Shown in pieces: positions 27,262 to 35,442 of a stretch of DNA of 64,000 nt (position 1 is the first letter of the stretch; the number at the start of each line of letters is the position of its first letter). The stretch spans positions 3,472,001-3,536,000 of the forward strand of contig NZ_CP150901.1 of NCBI RefSeq assembly GCF_038050405.1, written 5' to 3'. The DNA comes from Paraburkholderia sp. IMGN_8 (GTDB lineage Bacteria > Pseudomonadota > Gammaproteobacteria > Burkholderiales > Burkholderiaceae). Below the pieces are notes generated by a model. The model searched no databases and was not told the origin of the DNA. It saw only the letters and a program-made list of their open reading frames with translations. The translations under genes were made by a program, and so were the position numbers.

Positions 27262-28382
27262 TGCGGATTTGCGTCCATGGAACGAACGTGCAGACCCTCC
27301 GCGACGAACTGTACCCCGCCGGCCACGACCTGATCGCCCACGTTCAGCGCTCCCGCCACCACCGCGTCGCCGCCGCTGATGGCGCGGACGTCAACCGGCA
27401 CGGCATGAACCTGGCCGCTCGGCCGGTCATACCGCCATAGCCTGCGATGGCCGTCCGGCGCGACGGACAACGAGCCGACGGGCACGGCGAATCCCGGGCT
27501 ATCGTTGTGCTGTGGCCCCAGATCGAGTCGTACCCGCACGATCATGCCAGGTAGTAGCGGCAACTTCACCGGTTGAGCGACGCCGAACAGCAAACGGTAT
27601 GAGCTGGCGGACGGCGTAATGAGTGTGGAGCGCTCGCGGTAGACGAGATCGAATGGCTGTTCGGGTCGCTCGGGCAGCCACGCCTTCCCGCTCAGCGCAG
27701 CGCTGGCAGAAAGCGTCTCGATGACGCTCTGTGGCAGTTCGACCCCGACTTCAAGGCGCCCGACATTCTCGAAGTTGAACGCAAGCATGCCCGCTGAGAC
27801 CGTTTGCTGTGACTCGACATTGCGTCGCGCGACGCGGCCATCAAACGGTGCAACGAGGCGTGTATTGCGCAAGTCGCGACGCGCGAGGTCTCGCTGCGCC
27901 AAGGCCATCTCCACTGCGGCCTTCAACTGATCGAATGATGCGCCGGATAGGATCCCTTCGTCGTGCAGCACCGCCTTGCGCTTCAGATCTTCCGCCAGTT
28001 GCGTGTATTGGGCGTCGGCGCGGCGCAATTGAAGTTCATAAGGTTCGGCATCGATGCGGGCAATCAACTGGCCTTTTTTTACCGCCCCCCCGTCGCGCAC
28101 GGCAATCTCGACAATCCGGCCGGAGACTTCGAAAGCGAGCGGAGAAATACTCGTCTGTTCGATTCGCCCGGTGAACTCTCGCAATTCGCCTCCGCGAAAA
28201 GGCGACACTGAAACCAGTTGCACTTGTTGTGGCCCCGCGTCGATAACTGACGCCGGTTGCTTTCCGCATGCGACTAATGCGCCGCATAACGCGATGACAA
28301 CAACTGCCCGACGCAATGTCTTCTGCATATTGGCGGGAGAAACGGCTGGGCGAAACGCTGGTCGGCACCATTGCGTGTTCAT
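27258..28382 (-). CDS. RND periplasmic adaptor (membrane fusion protein)
   Basis: A 374-residue adaptor linking pump and outer membrane duct. A lipobox, CGALVAC, indicates an inner-membrane-anchored lipoprotein. It is followed by lipoyl-like (VSGRIVEIAVRDGGAVKKGQ), helical-hairpin and beta-barrel domains. The ATG at 28382 has GAGAGGG upstream but gives a long n-region; a start at 28328 would give a standard signal peptide without a clear ribosome binding site. First gene of the efflux operon. Confidence 0.9.
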   Translation of the reverse strand: MNTQWCRPAFRPAVSPANMQKTLRRAVVVIALCGALVACGKQPASVIDAGPQQVQLVSVSPFRGGELREFTGRIEQTSISPLAFEVSGRIVEIAVRDGGAVKKGQLIARIDAEPYELQLRRADAQYTQLAEDLKRKAVLHDEGILSGASFDQLKAAVEMALAQRDLARRDLRNTRLVAPFDGRVARRNVESQQTVSAGMLAFNFENVGRLEVGVELPQSVIETLSASAALSGKAWLPERPEQPFDLVYRERSTLITPSASSYRLLFGVAQPVKLPLLPGMIVRVRLDLGPQHNDSPGFAVPVGSLSVAPDGHRRLWRYDRPSGQVHAVPVDVRAISGGDAVVAGALNVGDQVVAGGVQFVAEGLHVRSMDANPQ

Positions 28383-28786
28383 TGCACCCTCTCAGTTGTT
28401 GGCCATTCTTACAGACGTATTGCTACAGCCAGTCCAATGCCCATCGCATACGCTACAACGCTTGCCGAGTCTTTCAGATTGTTTGTTACGAGCAGAAGCT
28501 ACTCCAAGGCAATTTCAGTTTCCCTTCAATGTCAAACTTGAATGGAATTATCACGAAATTTATTCAGGTCAACAATAAGATATTGGTACATAAATGTCGT
28601 AAACAATGCAAAAAATATGCACTTTGGAGCCAACATCGGCGGATTCTGCCAGCCTCGCTGATTATTACAAAATTGTGGCATTCCGACGCGTCGCGTTCGA
28701 CTGACTGCTATTCGCTGTATTTTCTTTTGCACTACTACTATGATGCAGTGGCCCTGTGTGCCCCAATCCTTCAATGGAGCCTGGTC
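28383..28786. other. AT-rich divergent promoter region
   Basis: About 400 bp separates the efflux operon and the GntP-type gene. The part from 28530 to 28620 is AT-rich and contains ATTTATTCAGGTC and AATAAGATATTGGTAC, suited to promoters. No gene or named operator is evident, and no regulator gene is adjacent. Confidence 0.4.
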
Positions 28787-30274
28787 ATGGTCCCTGTTGC
28801 GCTCACCCCCGTTGCGGCACTTCTTGGATTGGCGGGCATGCTGATCAGCCTCGCAGCGCTGATCTGGCTCGCCTATCGTGGCTGGACCGTTCTGGTCGTC
28901 GCGCCAGCCGCGGCGATGGTAGCGGCCGCCATCTCCGGCGAGCCGGTTCTTGCGCACTGGACGTTGACCTTCATGACGAGCGCCGCGCGCTTTCTCGCGC
29001 AGTTCTTTCCGATCTTTCTGCTCGGCGCGATCTTCGGCAAGTTGATGGAAGACAGCGGCTCGGTGCAGACCATCGCGAACTTCATGACAAAAAAACTCGG
29101 TGCGCGGCGCGCAATGCTCGCCGTGGTGATCGGCGGCGCGATCGTCACCTACGGCGGCGTCAGCCTGTTCGTCGCCTTCTTCGTGCTGGCGCCGATGGCG
29201 CTCGCGGTCTTCCAGGAGGCTGATATTCCACGTCGGCTCATACCGGCGGCGATCGCGCTCGGCACGTCGACGTTCACGATGTCGGCGCTGCCGGGTACGC
29301 CAGCCATCCAGAACGCGATCCCCATGCCGTTTTTCGACACCACGCCGTTCGCGGCGCCCGGCCTCGGCATCATTGCGAGCGTTTTGATGGTCACGTTCGG
29401 CCTGTGGTGGCTGGCGCGCGAAGAAGCGCGCGCCCACGCGCGTGGCGAGGGTTTCAATGGAAGCGGCGTGGCAAGCACGCCCGCGCACGACACGCTGCTC
29501 GTGCGCGAACGGGCAACCGTCGCACAAAGCTTCGACCCCGGCGAGATCGCTCACGGCCGTGTCAGCGTGGATCTACCGTCGTTCGGCGTCGCGGTCATGC
29601 CGCTCGTGCTTGTCGTTAGCATCAACCTGGTGATGAACGTGCTGGTGCTGCCGCGCATCGATGCGTCGTACCTCGCTGAGGCGCGCTGGGGATCGACGTC
29701 GATGGGCGCAGTCGGCGGAGTGTGGGGCGTGTGCGTTGCGCTCGGCGTCGCGATCGTGGTGCTGAGTCTGGTGAATCGGCGCCGGCTCACTGCGCTGCGC
29801 GAGAGCATCGACGCCGGCGCCAACGCCGCCGTGCTGCCCGTTTTGAGCGTGGGCAGTCTTGTCGGCTACGGCGCGGTAGTCGCCGCGCTACCCGCGTTCG
29901 CGCTGGTTCGCGAATGGGTGCTCGGCATCGGCGGCGGCCCGCTCGTATCGCTCGCGGTGTCGACGAACCTGCTCGCGGCGTTGACCGGCTCCGCGTCCGG
30001 CGGTCTCACCATCGCTCTCGACGCACTCGGCAGCACCTATCTGCAACTGGCCGCGCAACACCACATCGATCCCGCGCTACTGCATCGGGTGGCAGTTATT
30101 TCGTCGGGCACGCTGGACAGCCTGCCGCACAACGGCGCCGTCGTCACGCTGCTAGCCGTGTGTGGCTCGACGCATCGCGAGAGCTATCGCGACATAGTCA
30201 TGGTGGCGGTCGTCGGTGCACTGGTAGCACTCATCGCGGTGATTGCACTCGGCTCACTGGTAGGGTCGTTCTAG
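28787..30274 (+). CDS. GntP-family gluconate/hydroxy-acid permease
   Basis: A 495-residue inner-membrane transporter with about 12-14 hydrophobic segments. Motifs such as FLLGAIFGKLMEDSGSV, YGGVSLFVAFFVLAPMAL and NLLAALTGSASGGLTIALDA are typical of the GntP family. Near the C-terminus, SSGTLDSLPHNGAVVTLL matches the conserved HNG signature. The ATG at 28787 follows GGAGCC. The family symports gluconate, citrate or small hydroxy acids such as 3-hydroxybutyrate. The ligand cannot be specified here. Confidence 0.88.
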   Translation: MVPVALTPVAALLGLAGMLISLAALIWLAYRGWTVLVVAPAAAMVAAAISGEPVLAHWTLTFMTSAARFLAQFFPIFLLGAIFGKLMEDSGSVQTIANFMTKKLGARRAMLAVVIGGAIVTYGGVSLFVAFFVLAPMALAVFQEADIPRRLIPAAIALGTSTFTMSALPGTPAIQNAIPMPFFDTTPFAAPGLGIIASVLMVTFGLWWLAREEARAHARGEGFNGSGVASTPAHDTLLVRERATVAQSFDPGEIAHGRVSVDLPSFGVAVMPLVLVVSINLVMNVLVLPRIDASYLAEARWGSTSMGAVGGVWGVCVALGVAIVVLSLVNRRRLTALRESIDAGANAAVLPVLSVGSLVGYGAVVAALPAFALVREWVLGIGGGPLVSLAVSTNLLAALTGSASGGLTIALDALGSTYLQLAAQHHIDPALLHRVAVISSGTLDSLPHNGAVVTLLAVCGSTHRESYRDIVMVAVVGALVALIAVIALGSLVGSF

Positions 30275-30424
30275 GGAAGGTCCGCACAACCCGTTTTCTG
30301 TGCGTCGGCAGTTTGCTGCCCGTGTTGTATCGACGCCGGAAGCATACTGATACCTCGATCGCAGGGCTTTTCAGCCGTGGCGACTCGTGTTTGCCGAGAC
30401 TCATGGCGTCTACGCCTGTGTGCT

Positions 30425-30850
30425 TCACGCGTTGCGCACTGCCTTACGCGCCATCCACAGGTTACCCAACGCAAACAGCGTCGTAATCTGGGCCGTGTTT
30501 TTCATCAAGCCCCGGTATCGTGTCTTTGTATAGCCAAACTGTTGCTTGAGGATGCGGAACGGATGTTCGACCTTGGCGCGGATGCCAGCTTTCAGGCGTT
30601 CGATCTGGTTGTATATCGCATCCAGACGATTACTCAGATCCAGTTGTCTGCACCTGCCTGGTTTCATCGCAACATGCCAGCGCACCGCCTCAGCCTCGCA
30701 ACGCTTTTCGATACCCTGATAGCCGGCGCAGCGTACACATCCGTTTCTTCGCCATGCAACAACGCTTCGGCTGCATTGATGTCGTGAACGTTGGCCGCTG
30801 TGCCGATGACGGTGTGAAACAGGCCAGACTCCGCGTCAACGCCGATGTCG
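30425..30850 (-). pseudogene. IS5-family transposase remnant
   Basis: Two minus-strand frames together give IS5 transposase: [20 protein letters not shown] and [19 protein letters not shown], then after frameshifts GIRAKVEHPFRILKQQFGY and LGNLWMARKAV. The N-terminal part is missing and the frame is broken, so it is inactive. Its truncated 5' side abuts a group II intron remnant. It marks the right end (transcriptionally downstream) of the AT-rich island. Confidence 0.8.
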
Positions 30851-30917
30851 GGTAGCGGCGGCGCATTACTGCGCCACCACCCCCTAAGAACCGGACGTGC
30901 GAGTCGCCCCGATTCCA
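30851..30917 (-). mobile_element. Group II intron 3'-end remnant (domains V-VI)
   Basis: The minus strand contains GCACGTCCGGTTC (complement of 30888-30900), the 3' half of a bacterial group II intron domain V. After a G run there is a hairpin, GGTGGTGGCGCA-GTAA-TGCGCCGCCGCTACC, positioned like domain VI. The 5' half of domain V is degenerate and the reverse transcriptase is absent. The IS5 reading frame resumes directly after it, so the intron had inserted into the IS5 transposase gene. Confidence 0.5.
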
Positions 30918-31049
30918 CAATAAACCCCCACAAATTCAAATGCTTGGCTCAAGCGCAGTTACTTCGCTTCGCAGTTCATGGCGCTGTCCGCAACCGTAAT
31001 ATCACCAGCAAAGTTGCTGCGTGACGTCGGGAACGCGCGGACTGCCCGT

Positions 31050-31916
31050 TCAATGCCGACTCATTCGACGCATAACACGAGATTTCGAACGAAGCTGTCC
31101 GCACCCGCCTAGGACATCAACACCGATGCTCTGGTCAATCACGCATTCTATTCCGCGCGATTTCAACGTGTCTTTAAACAGTTCAAAGCGATTGGATGGA
31201 TTCAGGTAGACTCCATTGGAGGATTCTACTTTATTTAAATACTTAAGTTTTATCACGAACGAATCACCGTTGAACATCGAACAAAGACGCTTCAAATCGG
31301 AGTCTGTATCGTTTACGCCATCTAGAAGCAGGTAGTTAAAGTAGATCTTCGCATTCCGTTTTTTATGATAATCGCGGGCTCTCACTACCAATTCTTCGAT
31401 GTTGCATTGCGAACTGACCGGAATCAGGAATTTTCTGACTTCATCGGTGGTAGCATGCAGCGATATGGAAAGCGCATCGAACGAGGTTTGGTTAAGTTCA
31501 TTAAACTTATTGCTAATTCCGACGGTTGTCAGCGTTACTCGTTTCGCCAAGCCTTCCGCTTTGATGCGAGTCGACGCTCGACAAACCTGTTTCATGTTCA
31601 GCATTGGCTCTCCCATCCCGGCGAATAACACAGTGTCAAATTCGTGCAAATGATATCTGCGCCGTGCGTCATCCAGGCATAGGGTTACCTGCTGAATAAT
31701 CTGGTCTTCGCCCAAGTCTCCCATCGACTTTTGCTTGCCGGTCTCACAAAAAATACAACCGACTGCACAGCCGAATTGACTCGAAATACAAAGGTATGGC
31801 TTCTTCTCCTCGCCATAGAGGAAGAACGTCGATTCAACGCTCTCCAGCAAATTTTCCGTCGTGATCAGATACTTGCATCCCTGATCTTTCGAAGTCGATA
31901 CATCCAGTATTTTCAT
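31050..31916 (-). CDS. Short RlmN/Cfr-like radical SAM enzyme
   Basis: A 288-residue radical SAM protein. The cluster motif CX3CX2C is at Cys50, 54 and 57 (FGCAVGCIFCETG). Cys43 in YLCISSQ precedes it with exactly the spacing of the resolving Cys of E. coli RlmN, and Cys272 in GGCGQLR matches the methyl-carrying C-terminal Cys. GMGEPMLN and SISLHATTDE are also family motifs. RlmN and Cfr methylate adenosine C2 or C8 in RNA, but they have a longer N-terminal domain, which is absent here. The gene is AT-rich and last in the peptide-TauD operon. No ribosome binding site is obvious. Confidence 0.82.
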   Translation of the reverse strand: MKILDVSTSKDQGCKYLITTENLLESVESTFFLYGEEKKPYLCISSQFGCAVGCIFCETGKQKSMGDLGEDQIIQQVTLCLDDARRRYHLHEFDTVLFAGMGEPMLNMKQVCRASTRIKAEGLAKRVTLTTVGISNKFNELNQTSFDALSISLHATTDEVRKFLIPVSSQCNIEELVVRARDYHKKRNAKIYFNYLLLDGVNDTDSDLKRLCSMFNGDSFVIKLKYLNKVESSNGVYLNPSNRFELFKDTLKSRGIECVIDQSIGVDVLGGCGQLRSKSRVMRRMSRH

Positions 31917-31974
31917 AAAATTAGGTGATAGTAAATTTCTGTTTCAGGCGGGCAGGCGCCGGCGAATTTATATA

Positions 31975-32970
31975 TCATTTAGACATGGCGACGCCACATT
32001 GATGAGGGTGCCGCAACTCGTTTGAGGCTCCCATGACTTGTTCGTGAGTCATCACTGGGTCAATGAATAGGGATTCAATGAAACTAGCGTCCAATTGCGA
32101 AAGGTAGCTCGACGGAATACCTTCATACCAATCAGGGATTGTCGTTGTCGTTGGAAATATTAGCTTGTCATCATAAAGTCGACCGCTCCAAACATCGTCC
32201 GTCGCGTGAATCCGTCGAGTCTTCTTAAGATCAATCACATCGACAATTGAGGAGTTAAGCGGAAATCGGAGGCTGTTTTCAGCCGCTGGCAGGTCATGGT
32301 CACAGAGCCATGCAACCAGATCCCGTTGTCGAGCGTCCAGCTGATTTTCGCGATAGACGGCAGTCATAAGAATCGGCACAACAGTGCCGCCAGCCGCTCG
32401 GTAGTCTTGGATGAATTTCAGACGGCGAAGAAGTTGCGAAGCGTTATCAAGTGCACTAATTGAGACGCGCATCTCGGCACCGATAGCTGCAAGTCCTGCC
32501 AACGTCGCGTGCGCGATATGCGTGAAGCTTTTCGTGATAAAAATAATTAATCGACCCGACTGATGAACCAGTTTCCCCAAATTTAGCGCGGTTATCCAAT
32601 CCCACGAGGGATCACTGTTCCAGCCGTTTCTTAGGTAGCGCTGCGTGGTTGGCAATCGCGCCAGATCCTGAGCGACAAGCTCTGGATTCAACTCATTCGC
32701 AACGCGTTTCCCGAAATCTATTCCACGTGTCCATGCGGACTGCGCAGCGAAACAAATTCCATAGCACGCTTGACGTTCTGAGAGGCAGCCGGACACCACA
32801 TCGGTTGTTAAACTATCGAAGGGAAGCCCACCTGCTCGTCCAACGCGAATGCTTTGAGCTGGAAAGGGCGAAAGGGATGAGCCGTTTATGTACTTTAGAT
32901 TGCTATCGTGAATAAGATGATTCACGTCCGCCGTTACGCTGGAAGATAATGAAAAAATTTTAGAATTCAC
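31975..32970 (-). CDS. Radical-SAM-like protein with atypical CX6CX3C motif
   Basis: A 331-residue protein of no family I can name. Cys62, Cys69 and Cys73 (SGCLSERQACYGICFAA) could hold a 4Fe-4S cluster with unusual CX6CX3C spacing. LIIFITKSFTHIAHATLAG and AEMRVSISALDN resemble the beta strands of radical SAM barrels that follow the cluster. It starts at a GTG with AGGCGGA upstream, 12 bp after the TauD-like gene, so they are co-transcribed. Base composition is much poorer in GC than the surrounding genome. Its likely role is modification of the small peptide encoded upstream. Confidence 0.6.
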   Translation of the reverse strand: MNSKIFSLSSSVTADVNHLIHDSNLKYINGSSLSPFPAQSIRVGRAGGLPFDSLTTDVVSGCLSERQACYGICFAAQSAWTRGIDFGKRVANELNPELVAQDLARLPTTQRYLRNGWNSDPSWDWITALNLGKLVHQSGRLIIFITKSFTHIAHATLAGLAAIGAEMRVSISALDNASQLLRRLKFIQDYRAAGGTVVPILMTAVYRENQLDARQRDLVAWLCDHDLPAAENSLRFPLNSSIVDVIDLKKTRRIHATDDVWSGRLYDDKLIFPTTTTIPDWYEGIPSSYLSQLDASFIESLFIDPVMTHEQVMGASNELRHPHQCGVAMSK

Positions 32971-32982
32971 GCCATCCGCCTA

Positions 32983-33834
32983 TTAAATAGATTGTCGCCC
33001 AAGCGGAGGTGTCAAAATGTCTCCGTCCGGAAATATTTTCAGGGCTTTGAGTAGTCGGATGCCGCTAAATTCTTGCCGACGGTGCAAAAGTTGAGTGTTG
33101 TCATACAAAATTAGATCGCCAGCCTCCCATCTATGGACGTACTGATTTTCCTCAGAGAGGATTGACGCTAGCAATTCACTCCGATCGCAATCCACCTTTC
33201 TGCCATCCTCGTCCTCGAAGTCGATTGTATTTTCACTGACGTATAAAAATTCTTCATTCGTTATTTTATTTTTAAAGATAACGGGGTGTGAGGTACAAAT
33301 CATAGGAACATTATCGTGCGTTTTGGCTGGTCGCCGAGTAGACCAAAGTTCACGCAAATTTGGCAAGCGAGTTTCGCGCAAATTTGCGTGGCGAACTGCA
33401 GTGGTGGCGAAACATGTCTCCCCCCCAATCGGAGCGGGAATCACGCAGTAAAGGACGGCAAGCGACGCTGGATTTTCCCGAAATTCCTGATCGGAATGCC
33501 AAAAATCGGTGGTGTCGCCTCCGAAGCCGAGCGGTATACCGTCCGACCCCTTGAGGTTGGTTAAGTACGCCACGTGCTTATCAATCTGGCCGTGGCTTAT
33601 TTTTCGTGCGGAGGGTTCCAGCACACCATTTCCGATGAGCCGACCGAACCGAATTAATTCGTAATCGCTGATTAACTGATTCCTAAAAACCAAAATACCA
33701 TGCCGTGAAAGAAGCATGCGCAAGATTTTGACGTCCCACGTCGAGTCCGCTCGAAGTTCGATTGAATTGGTTTCAAGGCCAAATTTTCCGAGACTGCGCC
33801 AGTCTCGAATTGTAGTCAAGTCACTGTTGTGCAT
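32983..33834 (-). CDS. TauD/TfdA-like Fe(II)/2-oxoglutarate oxygenase
   Basis: A 283-residue oxygenase with a jelly-roll fold. The iron ligands are His113 and Asp115 (FWHSDQEF) and a distal His near 251 (LLHRRQ), with Arg near 260 placed to bind 2-oxoglutarate. ISLAND context: AT-rich, between the 39-codon ORF and the CX6CX3C protein gene. Family members hydroxylate small molecules, amino acids or peptides, as in clavaminate synthase-type enzymes. The ATG at 33834 follows GGAAA. Hydroxylation or oxidation of the adjacent peptide is inference. Confidence 0.85.
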   Translation of the reverse strand: MHNSDLTTIRDWRSLGKFGLETNSIELRADSTWDVKILRMLLSRHGILVFRNQLISDYELIRFGRLIGNGVLEPSARKISHGQIDKHVAYLTNLKGSDGIPLGFGGDTTDFWHSDQEFRENPASLAVLYCVIPAPIGGETCFATTAVRHANLRETRLPNLRELWSTRRPAKTHDNVPMICTSHPVIFKNKITNEEFLYVSENTIDFEDEDGRKVDCDRSELLASILSEENQYVHRWEAGDLILYDNTQLLHRRQEFSGIRLLKALKIFPDGDILTPPLGRQSI

Positions 33835-33937
33835 ATGATTTCCAAATACGGATTGCTGGTCAAGGTTGAAAAATTGCTATTCACTATATTTTCATAAAAT
33901 TTGTGCGAAAATTGACGAAAATATAGATATTGCACTG

Positions 33938-34057
33938 CTAGTTGTCTGGTATCTGCGGATTCTGATTGACCGTCTCGAAAGCCGGATTGAAGACACGATG
34001 CTCGACGTAGACTTTCAGACCATTCGACAACGGAACTACCTGTTTCTCGATAGGCAT
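33938..34057 (-). CDS. 39-residue peptide, candidate RiPP precursor
   Basis: A short gene preceded by GGGAG at ideal spacing (7 nt) from the ATG at 34057, ending in TAG at 33938. The product begins MPIEKQVVPLSNGLKVYV, continues through an HRVFNPAF stretch, and ends with the polar, Asn/Pro/Gln-rich tail NQNPQIPDN. It has no Cys, Ser-rich region or double-glycine site. It lies 103 bp upstream of the oxygenase gene, on the same strand as three putative modifying enzymes, and about 100 bp downstream of an FNR box. Position, size and ribosome binding site support a translated precursor peptide. Modification is not shown. Confidence 0.55.
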   Translation of the reverse strand: MPIEKQVVPLSNGLKVYVEHRVFNPAFETVNQNPQIPDN

Positions 34058-34157
34058 CGTGTATCTCCCGTATTTGCCTGGCAAATGAAAGCTTAATGAA
34101 AGATACTCGAGAAAATTGGTATGGTGTGTATTTCGGTAAAGCCGAACAGAGATTTAG

Positions 34158-34171
34158 TTGATATAGATCAA
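34158..34171. promoter_or_regulatory. FNR/ANR box upstream of the peptide operon
   Basis: TTGATATAGATCAA is a perfect match to the FNR/ANR consensus TTGAT-N4-ATCAA. Its centre is about 107 bp upstream of the peptide start codon, suitable for activating a promoter near 34100-34125 on the minus strand. It predicts induction at low oxygen, consistent with oxygen-sensitive radical SAM enzymes. No other gene starts near it. Confidence 0.7.
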
Positions 34172-34262
34172 TGTTTTCGCCAACCATCGTTGTACGGCTT
34201 TGGTGCAAATAGGCTTTGGGAACCAGTTAAAGTGGCAAGCCTGATGAACTGGTAGTTGGTGA

Positions 34263-34358
34263 TGAGCAAGCAGAAAGGTGTGGAGGGGTTGTTCGATGGA
34301 CGGCATTTTGATCGGGAGATCATTGTTGTATGCGTGCGCTGGTACCTTCGCTACTGAC
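34263..34358 (+). mobile_element. IS6-like transposase N-terminal fragment
   Basis: A 31-codon frame ends GRHFDREIIVVCVRWYLRY then TGA. This matches the N-terminal helix-turn-helix region of IS6/IS26-type transposases. The rest is deleted. It marks the left end (upstream side) of the AT-rich island. Confidence 0.65.
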
Positions 34359-34393
34359 CTTGCCCCCGTTTGACGAATCCCATAGCTGGGCGA

Positions 34394-34640
34394 ATTACGC
34401 GGCTTCGCCTCGCTGAGCCGCGAACCAGTTCTTTTCGAATGTCATGGGGCTGACGGGCGTTGTCACGTTGAAGTGTTGATCACGCAACGGCGCGATAGAA
34501 CGATCCACTGCTCAGAAAGCAGACGGATCTTGGGTGAGTTCGGTGAAGCAGAGCTGCTTGCGATACAGCGAGGCGCGTAGAAGATGTCGCTTGAGCGCAA
34601 AGTGCTGCCGAATCGGGCCGAAGCTCGACAGGAATGACTG
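34394..34640 (-). mobile_element. Composite IS scraps
   Basis: At 34394-34460 the minus strand encodes SPMTFEKNWFAAQRGEAA followed by a stop, the C-terminal end of an IS3-type OrfB. Further right, a frame reading SFGPIRQHFALKRHLLRAS then LYRKQLCFTELTQ resembles the C-terminus of a DDE transposase. Neither is intact. Confidence 0.5.
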
Positions 34641-34698
34641 TGGGCTTTGTCGCGATAACGGTTACAGGGTGAGAAAGGCCTTATGTGAAGAGGATTAC

Positions 34699-35411
34699 TT
34701 ACGTAGCCAATGAATAGAACTGCTCGGCGGGAGTCTGTCGGGCACCGTCGTCTTTCATCTGCCCCTTGGCGATCATGTGCGCCACCTCGATGCCACCAGG
34801 CAGGATGCGGGTGCAACGAAAATTCCTGACCCCGAGCATGGGTCGGGGGCGCCGCTTGATCGCGCGATGGTCCTGCTCGATGACATTGTTCAAGTACTTC
34901 GTCTGGCGGATCTTGATGGGTGTTTCGCGCTCGGCGTTGATGGCTTCCAGCGCGGCCAGATTGGCGCCACTTTTGTCGATCCTCACCGTCTCGGGTTCGC
35001 CATTCCGGGCGATCGATTTTTCAAAATACCAACGCGCCGCGGCCTTGCCCCGATGGGCTCGCAACAGAAAATCGATGGTGTTACCGACCTTGTCGACAGC
35101 GCGATACAAGTATTTCCATTGGCCTTTGACTTGACGTAGGTCTCGTCGACACGCCAGCTCTTGCCGACGGGGCGCTTGCGACGGCGAAGCGCTTTCTCCA
35201 GCACCGGCAACACCTTGAGGGCCCAGCGATGCACGGTTGAATGATCGATCGCGATGCCTCGTTCAGCCATCATCTCTTCCAGGTTTCGCAGGCTCAACGG
35301 ATAGGCCACGTACCAACGCACGCACGTCAGGATCACATCGAGCGGATAGTGCAGGCGTTTCAGTACCTTGGCCACCGCCGGGTTCAGCGTCCTCATCAAT
35401 TCACTCATCAT
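34699..35411 (-). pseudogene. IS6-family transposase with a one-base frameshift
   Basis: Nearly full-length IS6 transposase of about 237 codons. The N-terminal half reads LDVILTCVRWYVAYPLSLRN and WRVDETYVK; the C-terminal half reads VDKVGNTIDFLLRAHRGKAA and NVIEQDHRAIKRRPRPML, so the DDE triad is present. A single base is missing just after the YVK codons near 35132, which shifts the frame. The terminal sequence GGCTTTGTCGC near 34637 looks like one inverted repeat; the other end abuts a broken patatin gene. Confidence 0.85.
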
Positions 35412-35442
35412 CCGCGACTTTGTATCGCCGGAATTCCACCGA

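Noticed and set aside
33866..34096. A 76-codon plus-strand frame in the same place
   Set aside because: It is antisense to the peptide gene, with no ribosome binding site.
33816..34208. A 130-codon minus-strand frame upstream of the TauD-like gene
   Set aside because: It runs through the FNR box and overlaps the 39-codon ORF in another frame; it has no ribosome binding site or recognisable content.
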